A DNA stretch of 34,438 nt from Candidatus Omnitrophota bacterium. Lineage in GTDB: Bacteria > Omnitrophota > Gorgyraeia > Duberdicusellales > 4484-171. Positions within the stretch are counted from its first letter, which is position 1, and the number at the start of each line of letters is the position of its first letter. Below are positions 16,490 through 24,570 of this stretch, piece after piece. A model generated the notes under the pieces. That model saw only the letters and a program-made list of their open reading frames with translations, was not told the origin of the DNA and made no database searches. The position numbers were made by a program, and so were the translations under genes. The stretch spans positions 1-34,438 of the forward strand of contig JAAEQW010000332.1 in NCBI GenBank assembly GCA_024231025.1, given 5' to 3'.

Positions 16490-19271
16490 TGTTTCCTCCT
16501 GCTTTTTCAAAGCTAATACCTTTTGGGTGTTTTTTTGCACAAAGCAGCAAAACTTCCCAAAGCTTTAAATCTTTATTTACCTTCCGTTCTTCATTGAAAA
16601 CTCTTACATCTTGGGTATCAGTAGTTGCAACCCAATATTCTAAAGCAGTTGGCGCAACCAAAAATACACCGCTAATTTTTTGCAATTGACGGGTTTGAGA
16701 AAAGAAAATTTCAGAGTACTCACCCTTACTTATCTTTAAACTCTTTATAAGCAGCTCTTCTTGAGAATTAAAATCAAAATAGTTAATAATCTCTCTTACT
16801 GCTGCCTCTGAATTTTGACGAAGGATAAATCTTGTCTGAGTGTTGCCTAAAACTGCATGTTCCAATTTCCCACCAAGGAAATCGTGCAAAGATTGGGTAA
16901 TCGAGATTGCTCCTGCGCCGTATTTTCTAAATGTACGGTAGCATTCCTCTATAAACTCAGAAGCCTCAGGAGTGTTAAGCAATTTCCAACACTCATCAAA
17001 AACAACAAACTTTCTTCGATTCTTATCTTCCATAATTTTTGTCCAAACGAAATTGGTAACAATCACAAACATTACGCTTTGAAACTCTGGAAAACTATCC
17101 AATCCTTTTAAATCAAAACAGATGACATCTTTTTCCAAAGATATGGTTGAATGTCCATCGGTAAAACTTCCATATTTGCCGCCTTTTAACCAAATCCCTA
17201 ATAGTCCAGCAACGGAATCAAAAAATTTGGAAAAAGGAGGGTGTTTTTGAGATAAGTAATTTAACATTTTGGTCAAATCACCTAAAACTGGTTTATCGAT
17301 AATGTTATACATCTGTTCGATGCTTCGAAAAATATAATCACTGACGATTTGGTCATCAGCCCCAAAACGCTTCACGCCTCCGATCATCTGCTCGATTGTT
17401 TTAGCTTTTTTATTTAATATTTCAACCCGTTCTTCCTCAGAAAAATCCGCTAACTTTCTTCCATTCCCTAAGTCAAAAAGATTAATCGTAAACTTCTCTT
17501 TAAGGTTAAGATTTATGTACTCACCTTCCTTAAGAAGAACCTGCCTACGATATGAGCCGCCGACATCAATAAATATTTCAATGGGATCATTCTTAGAATA
17601 CTGGTTAACAATCTGGTTAACCGTAAAACTCTTTCCTGATCCGGTTGCGCCAATTACAACCATGTTATAGGCTTCCAACCCGTCAGAAAACGGATCGAAC
17701 GCAGCTACGCCTCCGGTACTATTAAGGAATATGCACTCTGCGTTACCACTGCCTTTAAATTCACTAAAGAAGGGAAGAAGATCAGCCAAATGAGTGGTTT
17801 TCATCAAAAGATATCGAGAGCTTTCTCGTGTCCAGCCTGGCAAGGAGCCTAAAAATATAGGTAATACTGCCCCCCAACGCTCTTCGTGAGTTTCTGCGCC
17901 GCTTAACGAATAAAAAATTTGGATAACATCGGCCGCTTTTCTTTTTAGCTCATCAATTGTTTCAGCATAGACATGGACGACCAACTGCATCTTAAAAAGC
18001 TTCTGATTGCGTTGTTGGATGTCATCAATCGATTCATCGTATTGTTGGATTTTATTTTGTGCTTCACGGTTGCTAACACCAAAAGGACCGCTTAAGTTGC
18101 CGTGCTCTCGCTTGCGCAAGGCTATTATCTTTTTTCTACCCCATTCTTTATTGGGAGATTCGAAATTTACAACAATATCAAATTCATTGAAAGCGAGATT
18201 TGCAACTCTTTCAAGCATTGCCGGAAAAGTTTCTTCGGGCAAAACTTTTAATGAAATATATTTATGGTAATATCCTCCATAATTAATATATTCACCCTTT
18301 TCTCTGTCTACGCTGAAGTCTGAACAACAGACTTGCTTAACAAAACGTTGCTCCTCCTTTGGCAAAGGGCATTCGATCCCCGTCTTAACCCGATCAGGAT
18401 TAAGGTATTTATATATAACCTGCATAATTTCATGCTTGTTCAATTTCTTAAGAGAAAACCCGATCGTTTCAAAGGAGCTTTCCAGACCATGCACTAGAGC
18501 TTTAAGCTCTTTTTTCTTTCGCTGGACTTCTTCTTTGCGAATTTTATATATCTTTTTAAATGAAGCAAAAGGATTCAACTTCTGATGTAATCGATGCCCA
18601 CTATAGTTAACGAAAAAGATACATCGCATCCGGCGAAAATCTTTTCGATCCATTAGCCCTTGTAGCCAATCCACTCTCCCTTTATGCATTTGATGCACAA
18701 GTGGATGAATATTAGTAACTTTATTGTGTTGTTGGATTTCCTTGGCGTAATCACTATCTAGGGTAAAGAAAGCCTGATAGGTAAGTTTCTCTTCGCTGTT
18801 GCTTAGAATCGTTTCTATTTTCTGCGAATAGGCTATTAAATCCTGCTCGGCGTAGTTTTCAATTACCGGAGATGATAGTTCAAAACATAGACTGATACTT
18901 TCATCAAGAAAAACCAAATGCCCATCTTCGATGTGGCTATAGGGCAGAATGCTTTGCAAAGGGTTTAATGTCAGATCGATCTCCCGACCCTTTATTGGCT
19001 GATTAGCATTCTGCCCGTAAGCTGTAAACTCTTTGGCACCAGAGAACCACTTGAAAAAATGCTCCCAGAATCTAGCTGGCTTGCCACGCTTAAAAAAGTA
19101 AAGGAATCCCCCAACCCCAGCGACTGCCATCCAAATCAATCCGTTGCTTGCTCCTACCGCTTGGAAAAATACCCCTACTCCGACTACGATAAAAATATCC
19201 CAGTCTTCAAATCCCAGAATAAGCATTTTGTCTTGTAGATTTCTTAAACAAGGTTCTCTGAAATTCCTCAT
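16482..19271 (-). CDS. VirB4/TraC-type conjugation ATPase with an N-terminal VirB3-like membrane segment
   Basis: I start at ATG 19271 (MRNFREPCLRNLQDKM), which has a GGGAG site, giving 929 residues; the ORF track start runs back through the pilin gene. Residues about 20-70 contain two hydrophobic segments (IFIVVGVGVFFQAVGA, GLIWMAVAGVGGFLYFF) resembling VirB3/TraL fused in front, as known in some systems. The rest is VirB4: Walker A VVIGATGSGKSFTVNQI, Walker B RKFVVFDECWKLL, and GAGAISITQSLHDFLGG near the C-terminus. It energises pilus assembly and substrate transfer. The gene follows the pilin by two bases and overlaps the secreted protein gene by eight. Confidence 0.93.
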   Translation of the reverse strand: MRNFREPCLRNLQDKMLILGFEDWDIFIVVGVGVFFQAVGASNGLIWMAVAGVGGFLYFFKRGKPARFWEHFFKWFSGAKEFTAYGQNANQPIKGREIDLTLNPLQSILPYSHIEDGHLVFLDESISLCFELSSPVIENYAEQDLIAYSQKIETILSNSEEKLTYQAFFTLDSDYAKEIQQHNKVTNIHPLVHQMHKGRVDWLQGLMDRKDFRRMRCIFFVNYSGHRLHQKLNPFASFKKIYKIRKEEVQRKKKELKALVHGLESSFETIGFSLKKLNKHEIMQVIYKYLNPDRVKTGIECPLPKEEQRFVKQVCCSDFSVDREKGEYINYGGYYHKYISLKVLPEETFPAMLERVANLAFNEFDIVVNFESPNKEWGRKKIIALRKREHGNLSGPFGVSNREAQNKIQQYDESIDDIQQRNQKLFKMQLVVHVYAETIDELKRKAADVIQIFYSLSGAETHEERWGAVLPIFLGSLPGWTRESSRYLLMKTTHLADLLPFFSEFKGSGNAECIFLNSTGGVAAFDPFSDGLEAYNMVVIGATGSGKSFTVNQIVNQYSKNDPIEIFIDVGGSYRRQVLLKEGEYINLNLKEKFTINLFDLGNGRKLADFSEEERVEILNKKAKTIEQMIGGVKRFGADDQIVSDYIFRSIEQMYNIIDKPVLGDLTKMLNYLSQKHPPFSKFFDSVAGLLGIWLKGGKYGSFTDGHSTISLEKDVICFDLKGLDSFPEFQSVMFVIVTNFVWTKIMEDKNRRKFVVFDECWKLLNTPEASEFIEECYRTFRKYGAGAISITQSLHDFLGGKLEHAVLGNTQTRFILRQNSEAAVREIINYFDFNSQEELLIKSLKISKGEYSEIFFSQTRQLQKISGVFLVAPTALEYWVATTDTQDVRVFNEERKVNKDLKLWEVLLLCAKKHPKGISFEKAGGNNA

Positions 19272-19273
19272 AA

Positions 19274-19555
19274 TTAACTCCCAAAAATTGCTTGAAACAT
19301 TTCGATAATTTGTGGCGCAGCAAAGACAATCATTGCCCCGATCAACGCAGCAATAAATAAATCCCCCCGACCGCTCATTTTCTGCCACCCTGCAACGACC
19401 AAGAAAATCACACACAAAGGAACACTAATCATGCGTATTTTGTCTTGTAGTGTTTCAAGCCCACTTTCAAGATCGGCATAAGCCTGACCACACACCACAA
19501 GCATTACAAACGCCAACACAAAGTTTCTTACCCAGCTTTTGCGCAATACCTTCAT
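19274..19555 (-). CDS. VirB2/TrbC-like pilin
   Basis: The 93-residue precursor has an N-terminal signal (FVLAFVMLVVCGQAYA) and, after a short polar segment, two hydrophobic helices (ISVPLCVIFLVVAGWQKMSG and LFIAALIGAMIVFAAPQII), the form of VirB2/TrbC pilins. The position directly before VirB4 fits. It would be the main subunit of the conjugative pilus. Confidence 0.88.
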   Translation of the reverse strand: MKVLRKSWVRNFVLAFVMLVVCGQAYADLESGLETLQDKIRMISVPLCVIFLVVAGWQKMSGRGDLFIAALIGAMIVFAAPQIIEMFQAIFGS

Positions 19556-19559
19556 AAGA

Positions 19560-20225
19560 CTACCTCCTTTTTTGGTATTTATCCTTTAACTCATCCCAAC
19601 TATACAAAACATACTTTGGATCCATTTTCGGCAATTGAGACAGCCGATTCTTTACTTTGCAATCCTCGGTAACGTAAATAATCTGTTTGGCGCCAATATC
19701 ATTACGGCAATCATAATAATCGAAAATCCGCTTGTATTTAGCAAGATTCTTGAATGTTCTCTCATATTCCAAATAAAACCGCCTTATTCCCTTGCCAAAT
19801 TCAACCTCGAATATCGCATCTGGTATCTTGGCATAAGGAATTTCTCTTATCTGCGCCGGCATCGAGCGTAAGGCACTTTCGCTAACCCAATTTGTAACCT
19901 TAATCTCCTTGCTCTTCTCCAGAAGAATCCGGATATCAGTAACCCGCAAACTATGTAACAATTCTGGCAAAACAAATGCCCGAACCAAAAGAGGTAATCG
20001 ATCTGGATAATAGGAATTAACTTCATCTAAAATATCCTGGTTGCCCACTCTCCAAAGACCATAACGAATTGCCCCTACCCTAACCTGTTCTAAATTCAAC
20101 TTCCCAAACAATGTTCTCACAGCACTTTCCTTATTTCCAAACCGCCTGCTAATTTGCTCAACCGTAACCGCCCCTTGTTCCCCTATAAATCTTAAAATCT
20201 GAATTCTTCTTTGTATCTTATTCAT
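19560..20225 (-). CDS. Replication-relaxation family protein (Replic_Relax-like)
   Basis: The 221-residue protein has an N-terminal winged helix (IQILRFIGEQGAVTVEQISRRF, VRTLFGKL) followed by a nuclease-like domain with a conserved order of motifs: HSLRVTDIRILLE, TNWVSESALRS, PDAIFEVEFG and FYLEYERTFKNLAKYKRIFDYY. This resembles the replication-relaxation family, found in transfer regions of plasmids and integrative elements. The PD...E.E...Y.K pattern suggests a restriction-like nuclease fold. It is the first transfer gene after a strongly palindromic stretch (20247-20399), so it may bind or nick there. No canonical relaxase is present in the window, which makes this the leading candidate for transfer initiation. 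Confidence 0.72.
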   Translation of the reverse strand: MNKIQRRIQILRFIGEQGAVTVEQISRRFGNKESAVRTLFGKLNLEQVRVGAIRYGLWRVGNQDILDEVNSYYPDRLPLLVRAFVLPELLHSLRVTDIRILLEKSKEIKVTNWVSESALRSMPAQIREIPYAKIPDAIFEVEFGKGIRRFYLEYERTFKNLAKYKRIFDYYDCRNDIGAKQIIYVTEDCKVKNRLSQLPKMDPKYVLYSWDELKDKYQKRR

Positions 20226-20246
20226 AATAATTATTCCTTAATAAAT

Positions 20247-20399
20247 GGCATCCAAACAACTTTAACTTGGGATTAAGCCGAGACCCCACGCCACCACCTA
20301 CCACCTCCCACTGAAACTGGTTGGGGGTGTGGGGTCTCGGGTGATCGCACAAGCAAAGCGCGTGCGAAATCCCAATTAAAACAATATTTTTTGGATGCC
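20247..20399. repeat. 153-bp nested palindrome region; candidate oriT or structured element
   Basis: Three nested perfect inverted repeats surround one another: GGCATCCAAA (20247-20256) with TTTGGATGCC (20390-20399), TTGGGATT (20267-20274) with AATCCCAA (20368-20375), and CCGAGACCCCAC (20278-20289) with GTGGGGTCTCGG (20329-20340). A further hairpin, TCGCAC with GTGCGA (20345-20367), lies inside the second pair. The core is much more GC-rich than its surroundings. It lies just upstream of the replication-relaxation-like gene. No target-site duplication is visible at its ends, so a mobile miniature element is less likely but possible. Confidence 0.6.
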
Positions 20400-20565
20400 G
20401 AAAAGGTTTGCTGGAAGGTAAAAATCTTACCCTTTTTTCTGCTAATTCGAGAAAAAATTTTTGCCCCTTTTTTCGTCATATCCACTTAGTTCAGTTTTTA
20501 AAGAGCTCTCTTTTACAAAAACTAGGACGAAAATTATAACCAAAAAACCACGATTCAACTGTTGC

Positions 20566-20772
20566 CTATTCGCAGCCACCGATTAGCCCTCTTTGCATGT
20601 CCTCTGCCCATAAATTAGCTGCTTTAACTTTAAGAGTAACAAAATTCTCTGTAAGCTGAGGGTTCTGTTCCAATGCTTTCACCATGTAATGTCTCTTGAC
20701 TTTTAGCGGTTGCTTTGCAAAACCAAACATAGAAATATCCCCCTTTTCATCATTGCGTTCCTCTTTTACCAT
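20566..20772 (-). CDS. Small hypothetical protein
   Basis: The 68-residue product is charged and soluble (LKVKRHYMVKALEQNPQLTENF, AANLWAEDMQRGLIGG). ATG 20772 has an AAGGAG site; an internal Met at residue 15 (MFGFAKQPL) is a second candidate start. It is part of the four-gene leader of small ORFs before the transfer genes. I do not recognise it. The 340 bp downstream, before the next gene, hold the palindromic region. Confidence 0.6.
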   Translation of the reverse strand: MVKEERNDEKGDISMFGFAKQPLKVKRHYMVKALEQNPQLTENFVTLKVKAANLWAEDMQRGLIGGCE

Positions 20773-20805
20773 TTCAATACTCCTTTCCCGTGACTAAATT
20801 GGTTT

Positions 20806-21105
20806 TTAAACACCGTAACCCTTCATCCTTTTATAGCTATCGGTAATTGTTGCGTCAAAACGTCTTTGATCTCCGTTGCCATCATTAATGCGGTATATTT
20901 TCCCATTGCTACCAAATTTAAAGGTGTAGCTTTGACCACTTTTGTCAGTGACATATAAGATATTATTTTCCTCATATCCATGATATTTGTTCCCAAGATC
21001 ATCATTCAGCCAAACTCTATTGGTTATCCGCTGTTGCCGCACTTTCGGAATAAACATTAAACTAGCCAAGATAATAACCACTATAAAAACTACTAATTCC
21101 TTCAT
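20806..21105 (-). CDS. Small membrane-anchored hypothetical protein
   Basis: The 99-residue protein begins with a hydrophobic anchor (LVVFIVVIILASLMFIP) and continues with a soluble beta-rich domain (VWLNDDLGNKYHGYEENNILYVTDKSGQSYTFKF). Its start overlaps the stop of the 53-residue gene upstream in an ATGA overlap. It is likely exported to the periplasmic side. I do not recognise it. Confidence 0.65.
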   Translation of the reverse strand: MKELVVFIVVIILASLMFIPKVRQQRITNRVWLNDDLGNKYHGYEENNILYVTDKSGQSYTFKFGSNGKIYRINDGNGDQRRFDATITDSYKRMKGYGV

Positions 21106-21263
21106 CTGGCAACACCCTTTTTTGCTCTTTCTTGACCAGTTACTCTCCTACCAAAAACTGGCCAGTTATCACCGTATATCTTGGTTTTTACTGTCTTTGC
21201 TCCAAACCAACAAACAATAATCCCCACCACCGCCAATACCCCTTTATAACCAAGTTCTAACAT
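21102..21263 (-). CDS. 53-residue membrane protein missed by the ORF track
   Basis: Reading the minus strand from ATG 21263 gives MLELGYKGVLAVVGIIVCWF followed by a basic tail ending KKGVAR. It has one membrane span, a GGAGGGAGC ribosome site, an overlap of seven bases with the previous gene and an ATGA overlap with the next. The tight packing on both sides supports real translation. Function unknown. Confidence 0.7.
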   Translation of the reverse strand: MLELGYKGVLAVVGIIVCWFGAKTVKTKIYGDNWPVFGRRVTGQERAKKGVAR

Positions 21264-21442
21264 GCTCCCTCCGGAGAAACTCTTTCAAACCCGTTGTGAT
21301 AAAAAGCATTCAAAGTAAGCAACGCCATCTTATCTTTCATGAAATACCTTTTCCCACCACAAACCTCAAAAGCCCAAAGAGGATCCTTTGTTCTATAAAA
21401 AAGAACCACATTCCCGCCTTTCTTCAATATCATGTATTTCAT
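21257..21442 (-). CDS. First small gene of the transfer operon, unknown function
   Basis: The 61-residue protein (MKYMILKKGGNVVLFYRTKD) looks like a small beta-rich soluble protein. ATG 21442 is preceded by a purine-rich GAGGGGGG site, and a strong promoter lies 72 bases upstream. It is the first gene of the long leftward operon and is followed by three more small ORFs before the transfer genes. Confidence 0.65.
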   Translation of the reverse strand: MKYMILKKGGNVVLFYRTKDPLWAFEVCGGKRYFMKDKMALLTLNAFYHNGFERVSPEGAC

Positions 21443-21513
21443 CTCGCCCCCCCTCTTGATCCGATATATCGTTTTATTTCATATATAAACATCTTTTGAT
21501 ACCTTTCAACCCT

Positions 21514-21542
21514 AATATAGCATTTTATATATCATTTGTCAA
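21514..21542 (-). promoter_or_regulatory. Strong sigma70-like promoter of the conjugation operon
   Basis: On the minus strand a perfect TTGACA (21542-21537) and TATATT (21519-21514) are 17 bases apart. It points left into the 61-residue gene and the transfer genes. A GATAC-centred inverted repeat lies 13 bases upstream of the -35 box. Confidence 0.75.
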
Positions 21543-21555
21543 GTCATATACAAAA

Positions 21556-21570
21556 AAAATGATACATTTT
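21556..21570. promoter_or_regulatory. GATAC-centred inverted repeat, candidate operator 1
   Basis: AAAATG-ATA-CATTTT is a perfect inverted repeat around an ATA centre, just upstream of the leftward promoter. A very similar repeat occurs at 21655-21667. These would suit the divergently transcribed XRE-cupin regulator. Confidence 0.5.
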
Positions 21571-21654
21571 AAAAACAACCGAATACCGCGCATTTATTGA
21601 CTTTTTTAAAAATCAAAAACCTTTTATGCAACAAAGTTTTTTAAATAGCTGAAT

Positions 21655-21667
21655 AAAAGATACTTTT
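21655..21667. promoter_or_regulatory. GATAC-centred inverted repeat, candidate operator 2
   Basis: AAAAG-ATA-CTTTT is a perfect inverted repeat with the same GATAC core as operator 1. It ends four bases before the -35 box of the regulator gene's promoter, a place suited to autoregulation. Confidence 0.5.
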
Positions 21668-21670
21668 TAG

Positions 21671-21699
21671 TTGACAAACCCTCGTTATTGGGTTAAATT
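21671..21699 (+). promoter_or_regulatory. Promoter of the XRE-cupin regulator gene
   Basis: TTGACA (21671-21676) is followed after 17 bases by TAAATT (21694-21699), four of six matches to the -10 consensus. It is divergent from the conjugation-operon promoter about 130 bases away. Confidence 0.55.
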
Positions 21700-21719
21700 C
21701 AAATAGGGAGATTGAAAAA

Positions 21720-22295
21720 GTGACTATTGGCGAAAAAATCAAGAAATTAAGAGAAAAACGAGGATTATCAAGAAGAGATCTTCTTGGTGAGATTATTCAG
21801 ATTTTTGGCGATAAGTCCTTGACCTATTTAACTTTAAGCAGAATTGAGAAAGGCGAAAGCGATGGACGGGGTTCTTCTCTCCATCAGATATGCCAAGCCC
21901 TTAATGTAAGTCTCAGAGACTTAAAGCACGGCACCAAAGAAGACCCTGCCTTGATGGAATGCATCAGAAACTATGCTTATAAAGGTAAGTATATTTACAA
22001 CGAGAAGGCTTTTGCGGAAATTCTCTCAGGAAGACAACATAGATTCCTAGCTTTGCAGCTAATACTGCACTCGAAAGGTAAAACAAAGACCGAACAGGAT
22101 CCGAAAACCGACGAAGACTACAGAAAATGGATCTTTATTATCAAAGGAACTATCAGTTGTCACGTAGACAACAAAGAAATTCTACTACGGAAAGGTGATA
22201 CTTTTTCATTTATAAGCTACCTTCCCCACTATTTCGAAAATAAAACATCTCAAAAAGCAACCTGCATCATCATCCAAGATCCACGGCATATCTAA
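21720..22295 (+). CDS. XRE-family regulator with C-terminal cupin domain
   Basis: The 191-residue protein starts at GTG 21720, seven bases after an AGGGAGA site. Residues 1-70 form a Cro/C1 HTH (IGEKIKKLREKRGLSRRDLL, TLSRIEKGESDGRG, ICQALNVSLRDL). Residues about 115-190 form a cupin barrel (KWIFIIKGTISCHVDNKEILLRKGDTFSF, LPHYFENK), a small-molecule sensing fold in many such regulators. The gene is divergent from the conjugation operon, and two similar inverted repeats lie between them, so it probably represses or activates transfer. Its ligand is unknown. Its stop overlaps that of the convergent zinc-site membrane protein gene by four bases. Confidence 0.88.
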   Translation: MTIGEKIKKLREKRGLSRRDLLGEIIQIFGDKSLTYLTLSRIEKGESDGRGSSLHQICQALNVSLRDLKHGTKEDPALMECIRNYAYKGKYIYNEKAFAEILSGRQHRFLALQLILHSKGKTKTEQDPKTDEDYRKWIFIIKGTISCHVDNKEILLRKGDTFSFISYLPHYFENKTSQKATCIIIQDPRHI

Positions 22296-23065
22296 TCCTC
22301 TTTTCCTTCAATATCATATTTAAAATACTGCTTATATCGTGAAAAATGACGATCCACAAAATGAAAAGCTGATTCTGGATTAGGATACTTCTTGCGTATT
22401 TCTTCCAATTTATCCCTAGGTATCTTGTTCAAAGGCAGCAATGAAAATAATTTATCGAAAAGTTCATTTTTCGGAATATCTCGATTTAACTCTATTAAAC
22501 GATTGCGCTCAGCACAAAATTCATTCTCTACTCGATGCCCTAAGCTATTAAAATAAGTTTCATACAATCCATCTAGTATTTTTTTCCTTTCTCGAGGTAT
22601 ACCATCAAATAATTTAAAATCGTTTTTTGTTTCAGGGCATTGATATATCTCGTCAGGATGCCACTCTGTTTGTTTTAATTTTTTAGGAGAAGTTGGACAA
22701 CATGTACAATACGGGAAGTCTTCAATATATTCTGATGATAAATAAATTTTCCACCAAACCCCACAATGAGTAACCATTCTAGTATCTTTGTTTTTATCCA
22801 ACGACGCTCTTTCGAGATCTACAATATATTTTTTCTGTTTACGGTATTTTATAAATAATATAACTACGATCACGAAAATAAAAACAAGTAAAGTCACCGC
22901 TCTTTCTATAGGAATACCTCCAATGAAATCCCTAATTATCTTGAATTGCTTTAGACCTAAATACACCGCAATGAACAAAGCGCTACATAGCCAAATTCCA
23001 ATCTGGTCTAAAAAACTTCTCCAAATTCTCTTCCAACTACTTAAAAGAAAAACCTTTACCTTCAT
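22292..23065 (-). CDS. Membrane protein with a Cys-rich, possibly zinc-binding soluble domain
   Basis: The 257-residue protein has two membrane spans near the N-terminus (about 22-44 and 57-73) and a long cytoplasmic domain. The latter carries clustered Cys residues (CGVWWKIY, FPYCTCCPTSP, IYQCPETKND), consistent with a zinc site, then a helical charged region. It starts nine bases after the last receiver gene, so it belongs to the signalling operon. I do not recognise the family. Its last codon overlaps the convergent regulator gene. Confidence 0.7.
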   Translation of the reverse strand: MKVKVFLLSSWKRIWRSFLDQIGIWLCSALFIAVYLGLKQFKIIRDFIGGIPIERAVTLLVFIFVIVVILFIKYRKQKKYIVDLERASLDKNKDTRMVTHCGVWWKIYLSSEYIEDFPYCTCCPTSPKKLKQTEWHPDEIYQCPETKNDFKLFDGIPRERKKILDGLYETYFNSLGHRVENEFCAERNRLIELNRDIPKNELFDKLFSLLPLNKIPRDKLEEIRKKYPNPESAFHFVDRHFSRYKQYFKYDIEGKED

Positions 23066-23074
23066 CCATTCTCC

Positions 23075-23464
23075 CTACTTCTCAACACTCAATCCTTTAT
23101 CTCCTAGAATCCGTTTTACTTTTGAAAGAAGTGCTTCCATGTTTAATGGTTTCGCCACATAATCCAAAGCCCCCGCCTCTTCTGCTTCAAAAGCAATATC
23201 TTTAGAATCATACGCGGTAACAACGATGACGTCTTGCAACTTTCTCGCTTCTGAAACTTTCTTCATAACATCAATCCCCGACATGCTAGGCATTTTTATA
23301 TCCATAATTACTAAATCAAAATCATTTTCAATCATAATCTTAACCGCCTCTTCGCCGTTATCTACCGCTTCAATATCTGCATCAAACTTTTTCTCCAAAC
23401 TACCTCTAAAATACGCTAATACTTCTTTCTCGTCTTCAACCACTAGTAGCTTTGCTCTCTTCAT
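23075..23464 (-). CDS. Stand-alone receiver protein (response regulator, CheY-like)
   Basis: The 129-residue protein is a single receiver domain with the acidic pair VVEDEKE, the phosphoacceptor Asp55 in LVIMDIKMP, the Thr in IVVTAYD and the Lys in YVAKPLN. There is no DNA-binding or enzyme output domain. It is separated by one base from the next receiver gene and lies in the same operon as the 7TM histidine kinase, its likely phosphate source. Confidence 0.93.
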   Translation of the reverse strand: MKRAKLLVVEDEKEVLAYFRGSLEKKFDADIEAVDNGEEAVKIMIENDFDLVIMDIKMPSMSGIDVMKKVSEARKLQDVIVVTAYDSKDIAFEAEEAGALDYVAKPLNMEALLSKVKRILGDKGLSVEK

Positions 23465-23465
23465 A

Positions 23466-23849
23466 TTACTTTCCTCCTTCTAAATTACATACTTCTTGTA
23501 TTTTATTCATTACTAGATCTTCTAAATCTTCGGTAACAAAAGGTTTGGTCAAAAAGGCATCTGCCCCTAAATCCATTGCCTTTTGTCTGGTTTCTTCATC
23601 TTCAAGAAAAGTAATAATAATTACTTTAATATCCTTGTTCTTAGCCTTTATCTTCCCAAGCACTTCCAACCCGTCCATCTCTGGCATAACTACATCGAGC
23701 AAGACCACCTGTGTACCTTCTTTCTCAACAATAGAAAGTGCTTTCACCGGATTGACTTCAGCATAAACCGTATGCCCTTTTCTTTCAAAAACCTCTTTAA
23801 CAAGTTCGCAAATCATTTGTTCATCATCAACTACTAATATCTTTATCAT
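23466..23849 (-). CDS. Stand-alone receiver protein (response regulator)
   Basis: The 127-residue single receiver has ILVVDDEQM, phosphoacceptor Asp52 in VVLLDVVMP, and LTKPF with the conserved Lys. The switch position reads IIITFLED: a Thr is present, but the next residue is Phe rather than the usual small one, which may slow or alter signalling. It directly follows the lone histidine-box gene with no gap and has no output domain. Confidence 0.93.
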   Translation of the reverse strand: MIKILVVDDEQMICELVKEVFERKGHTVYAEVNPVKALSIVEKEGTQVVLLDVVMPEMDGLEVLGKIKAKNKDIKVIIITFLEDEETRQKAMDLGADAFLTKPFVTEDLEDLVMNKIQEVCNLEGGK

Positions 23850-24182
23850 TTAACCCTCGCTTTTGTCTGTTGCCTTACGCAATCTACGTAAGAAAACATC
23901 TACGTCTTTTGTCCGTTGCACACCTTTATCGCAAGTTTCTGATAACTTCTCTGGTGGCTCACCTTGCTGCCTAGACAATTTCCATAAAACCCTCATAACC
24001 CAAGAAGCACTGTTCAAAATCCAATCCGGAGTCATTCTTAAAAGTTGTAAGCCCATAGTAATCGCCATGAGTGCATTTCGCACATGGTGGTTCAATAACT
24101 CCCAAACTACAGGATGCACTGATATATTTTCATCTTCTATCTGCTGCCAGATTTTCTCTTCGTCTTTTAAAGGATTGCCCAT
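23850..24182 (-). CDS. Stand-alone histidine-box (DHp-like) helical protein
   Basis: The 110-residue helical protein contains LLNHHVRNALMAITMGLQLL, which closely resembles the phosphoacceptor helix of histidine kinases (H-x-x-R-N-x-L), with His33 as the candidate. There is no ATP-binding domain after it. Sitting between two receiver genes, it may act as a phosphotransfer intermediate, as Spo0B does with a degenerate kinase fold, or as a receiver phosphatase. It directly abuts the next receiver gene. A truncated kinase remnant is the alternative. Confidence 0.65.
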   Translation of the reverse strand: MGNPLKDEEKIWQQIEDENISVHPVVWELLNHHVRNALMAITMGLQLLRMTPDWILNSASWVMRVLWKLSRQQGEPPEKLSETCDKGVQRTKDVDVFLRRLRKATDKSEG

Positions 24183-24190
24183 GACTCTCC

Positions 24191-24556
24191 TTATCCTTTT
24201 ATTTGGTCTAATAACTGTTTAAACCCATCTTGACATAAAGGTTTTTCAAAATACGCAGCTACATTAAGATCTTTGGTAACCCCGCTTTCTGATTCATCAA
24301 CGCAAGTAAGCATTATACATTTTACATCTTTATCAATTTCCCTTATCCGGCGAAGCAACTCAACGCCGTCGTATTCGGATTCCGACATATGTATATCGAT
24401 AATGCAAACTTCAGGCTTTTCATCCTGAAAAATTTTCAAAGCCTTGCCACTATCCATGGAAACAAACACCTCACAATCTATTCTCTCTATCAAAGACTTT
24501 AAGTTATCACATATAAATTGTTCATCATCAACTAATAAAACTTTCTTTTTGGCCAT
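24191..24556 (-). CDS. Stand-alone receiver protein next to the histidine kinase
   Basis: The 121-residue receiver has VLLVDDEQF, phosphoacceptor Asp54 in VCIIDIHMSESEYDG with a short insertion after it, the Thr in IMLTCVD and the Lys in FEKPL. It follows the kinase gene by 14 bases and is its most direct partner by position. No output domain is present, so the signal probably passes through the histidine-box protein to other receivers. Confidence 0.92.
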   Translation of the reverse strand: MAKKKVLLVDDEQFICDNLKSLIERIDCEVFVSMDSGKALKIFQDEKPEVCIIDIHMSESEYDGVELLRRIREIDKDVKCIMLTCVDESESGVTKDLNVAAYFEKPLCQDGFKQLLDQIKG

Positions 24557-24570
24557 TTTTTACTCCTTGT

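Noticed and set aside
20417-20437. Small hairpin GGTAA/TTACC followed by CTTTTTT
   Set aside because: It would act on the plus strand, where no gene is transcribed, and the stem is only five bases.
20273-20485. 70-residue minus-strand ORF before the replication-relaxation-like gene
   Set aside because: It lies across the nested palindromes, its translation looks like composition noise, and there is no good ribosome site.
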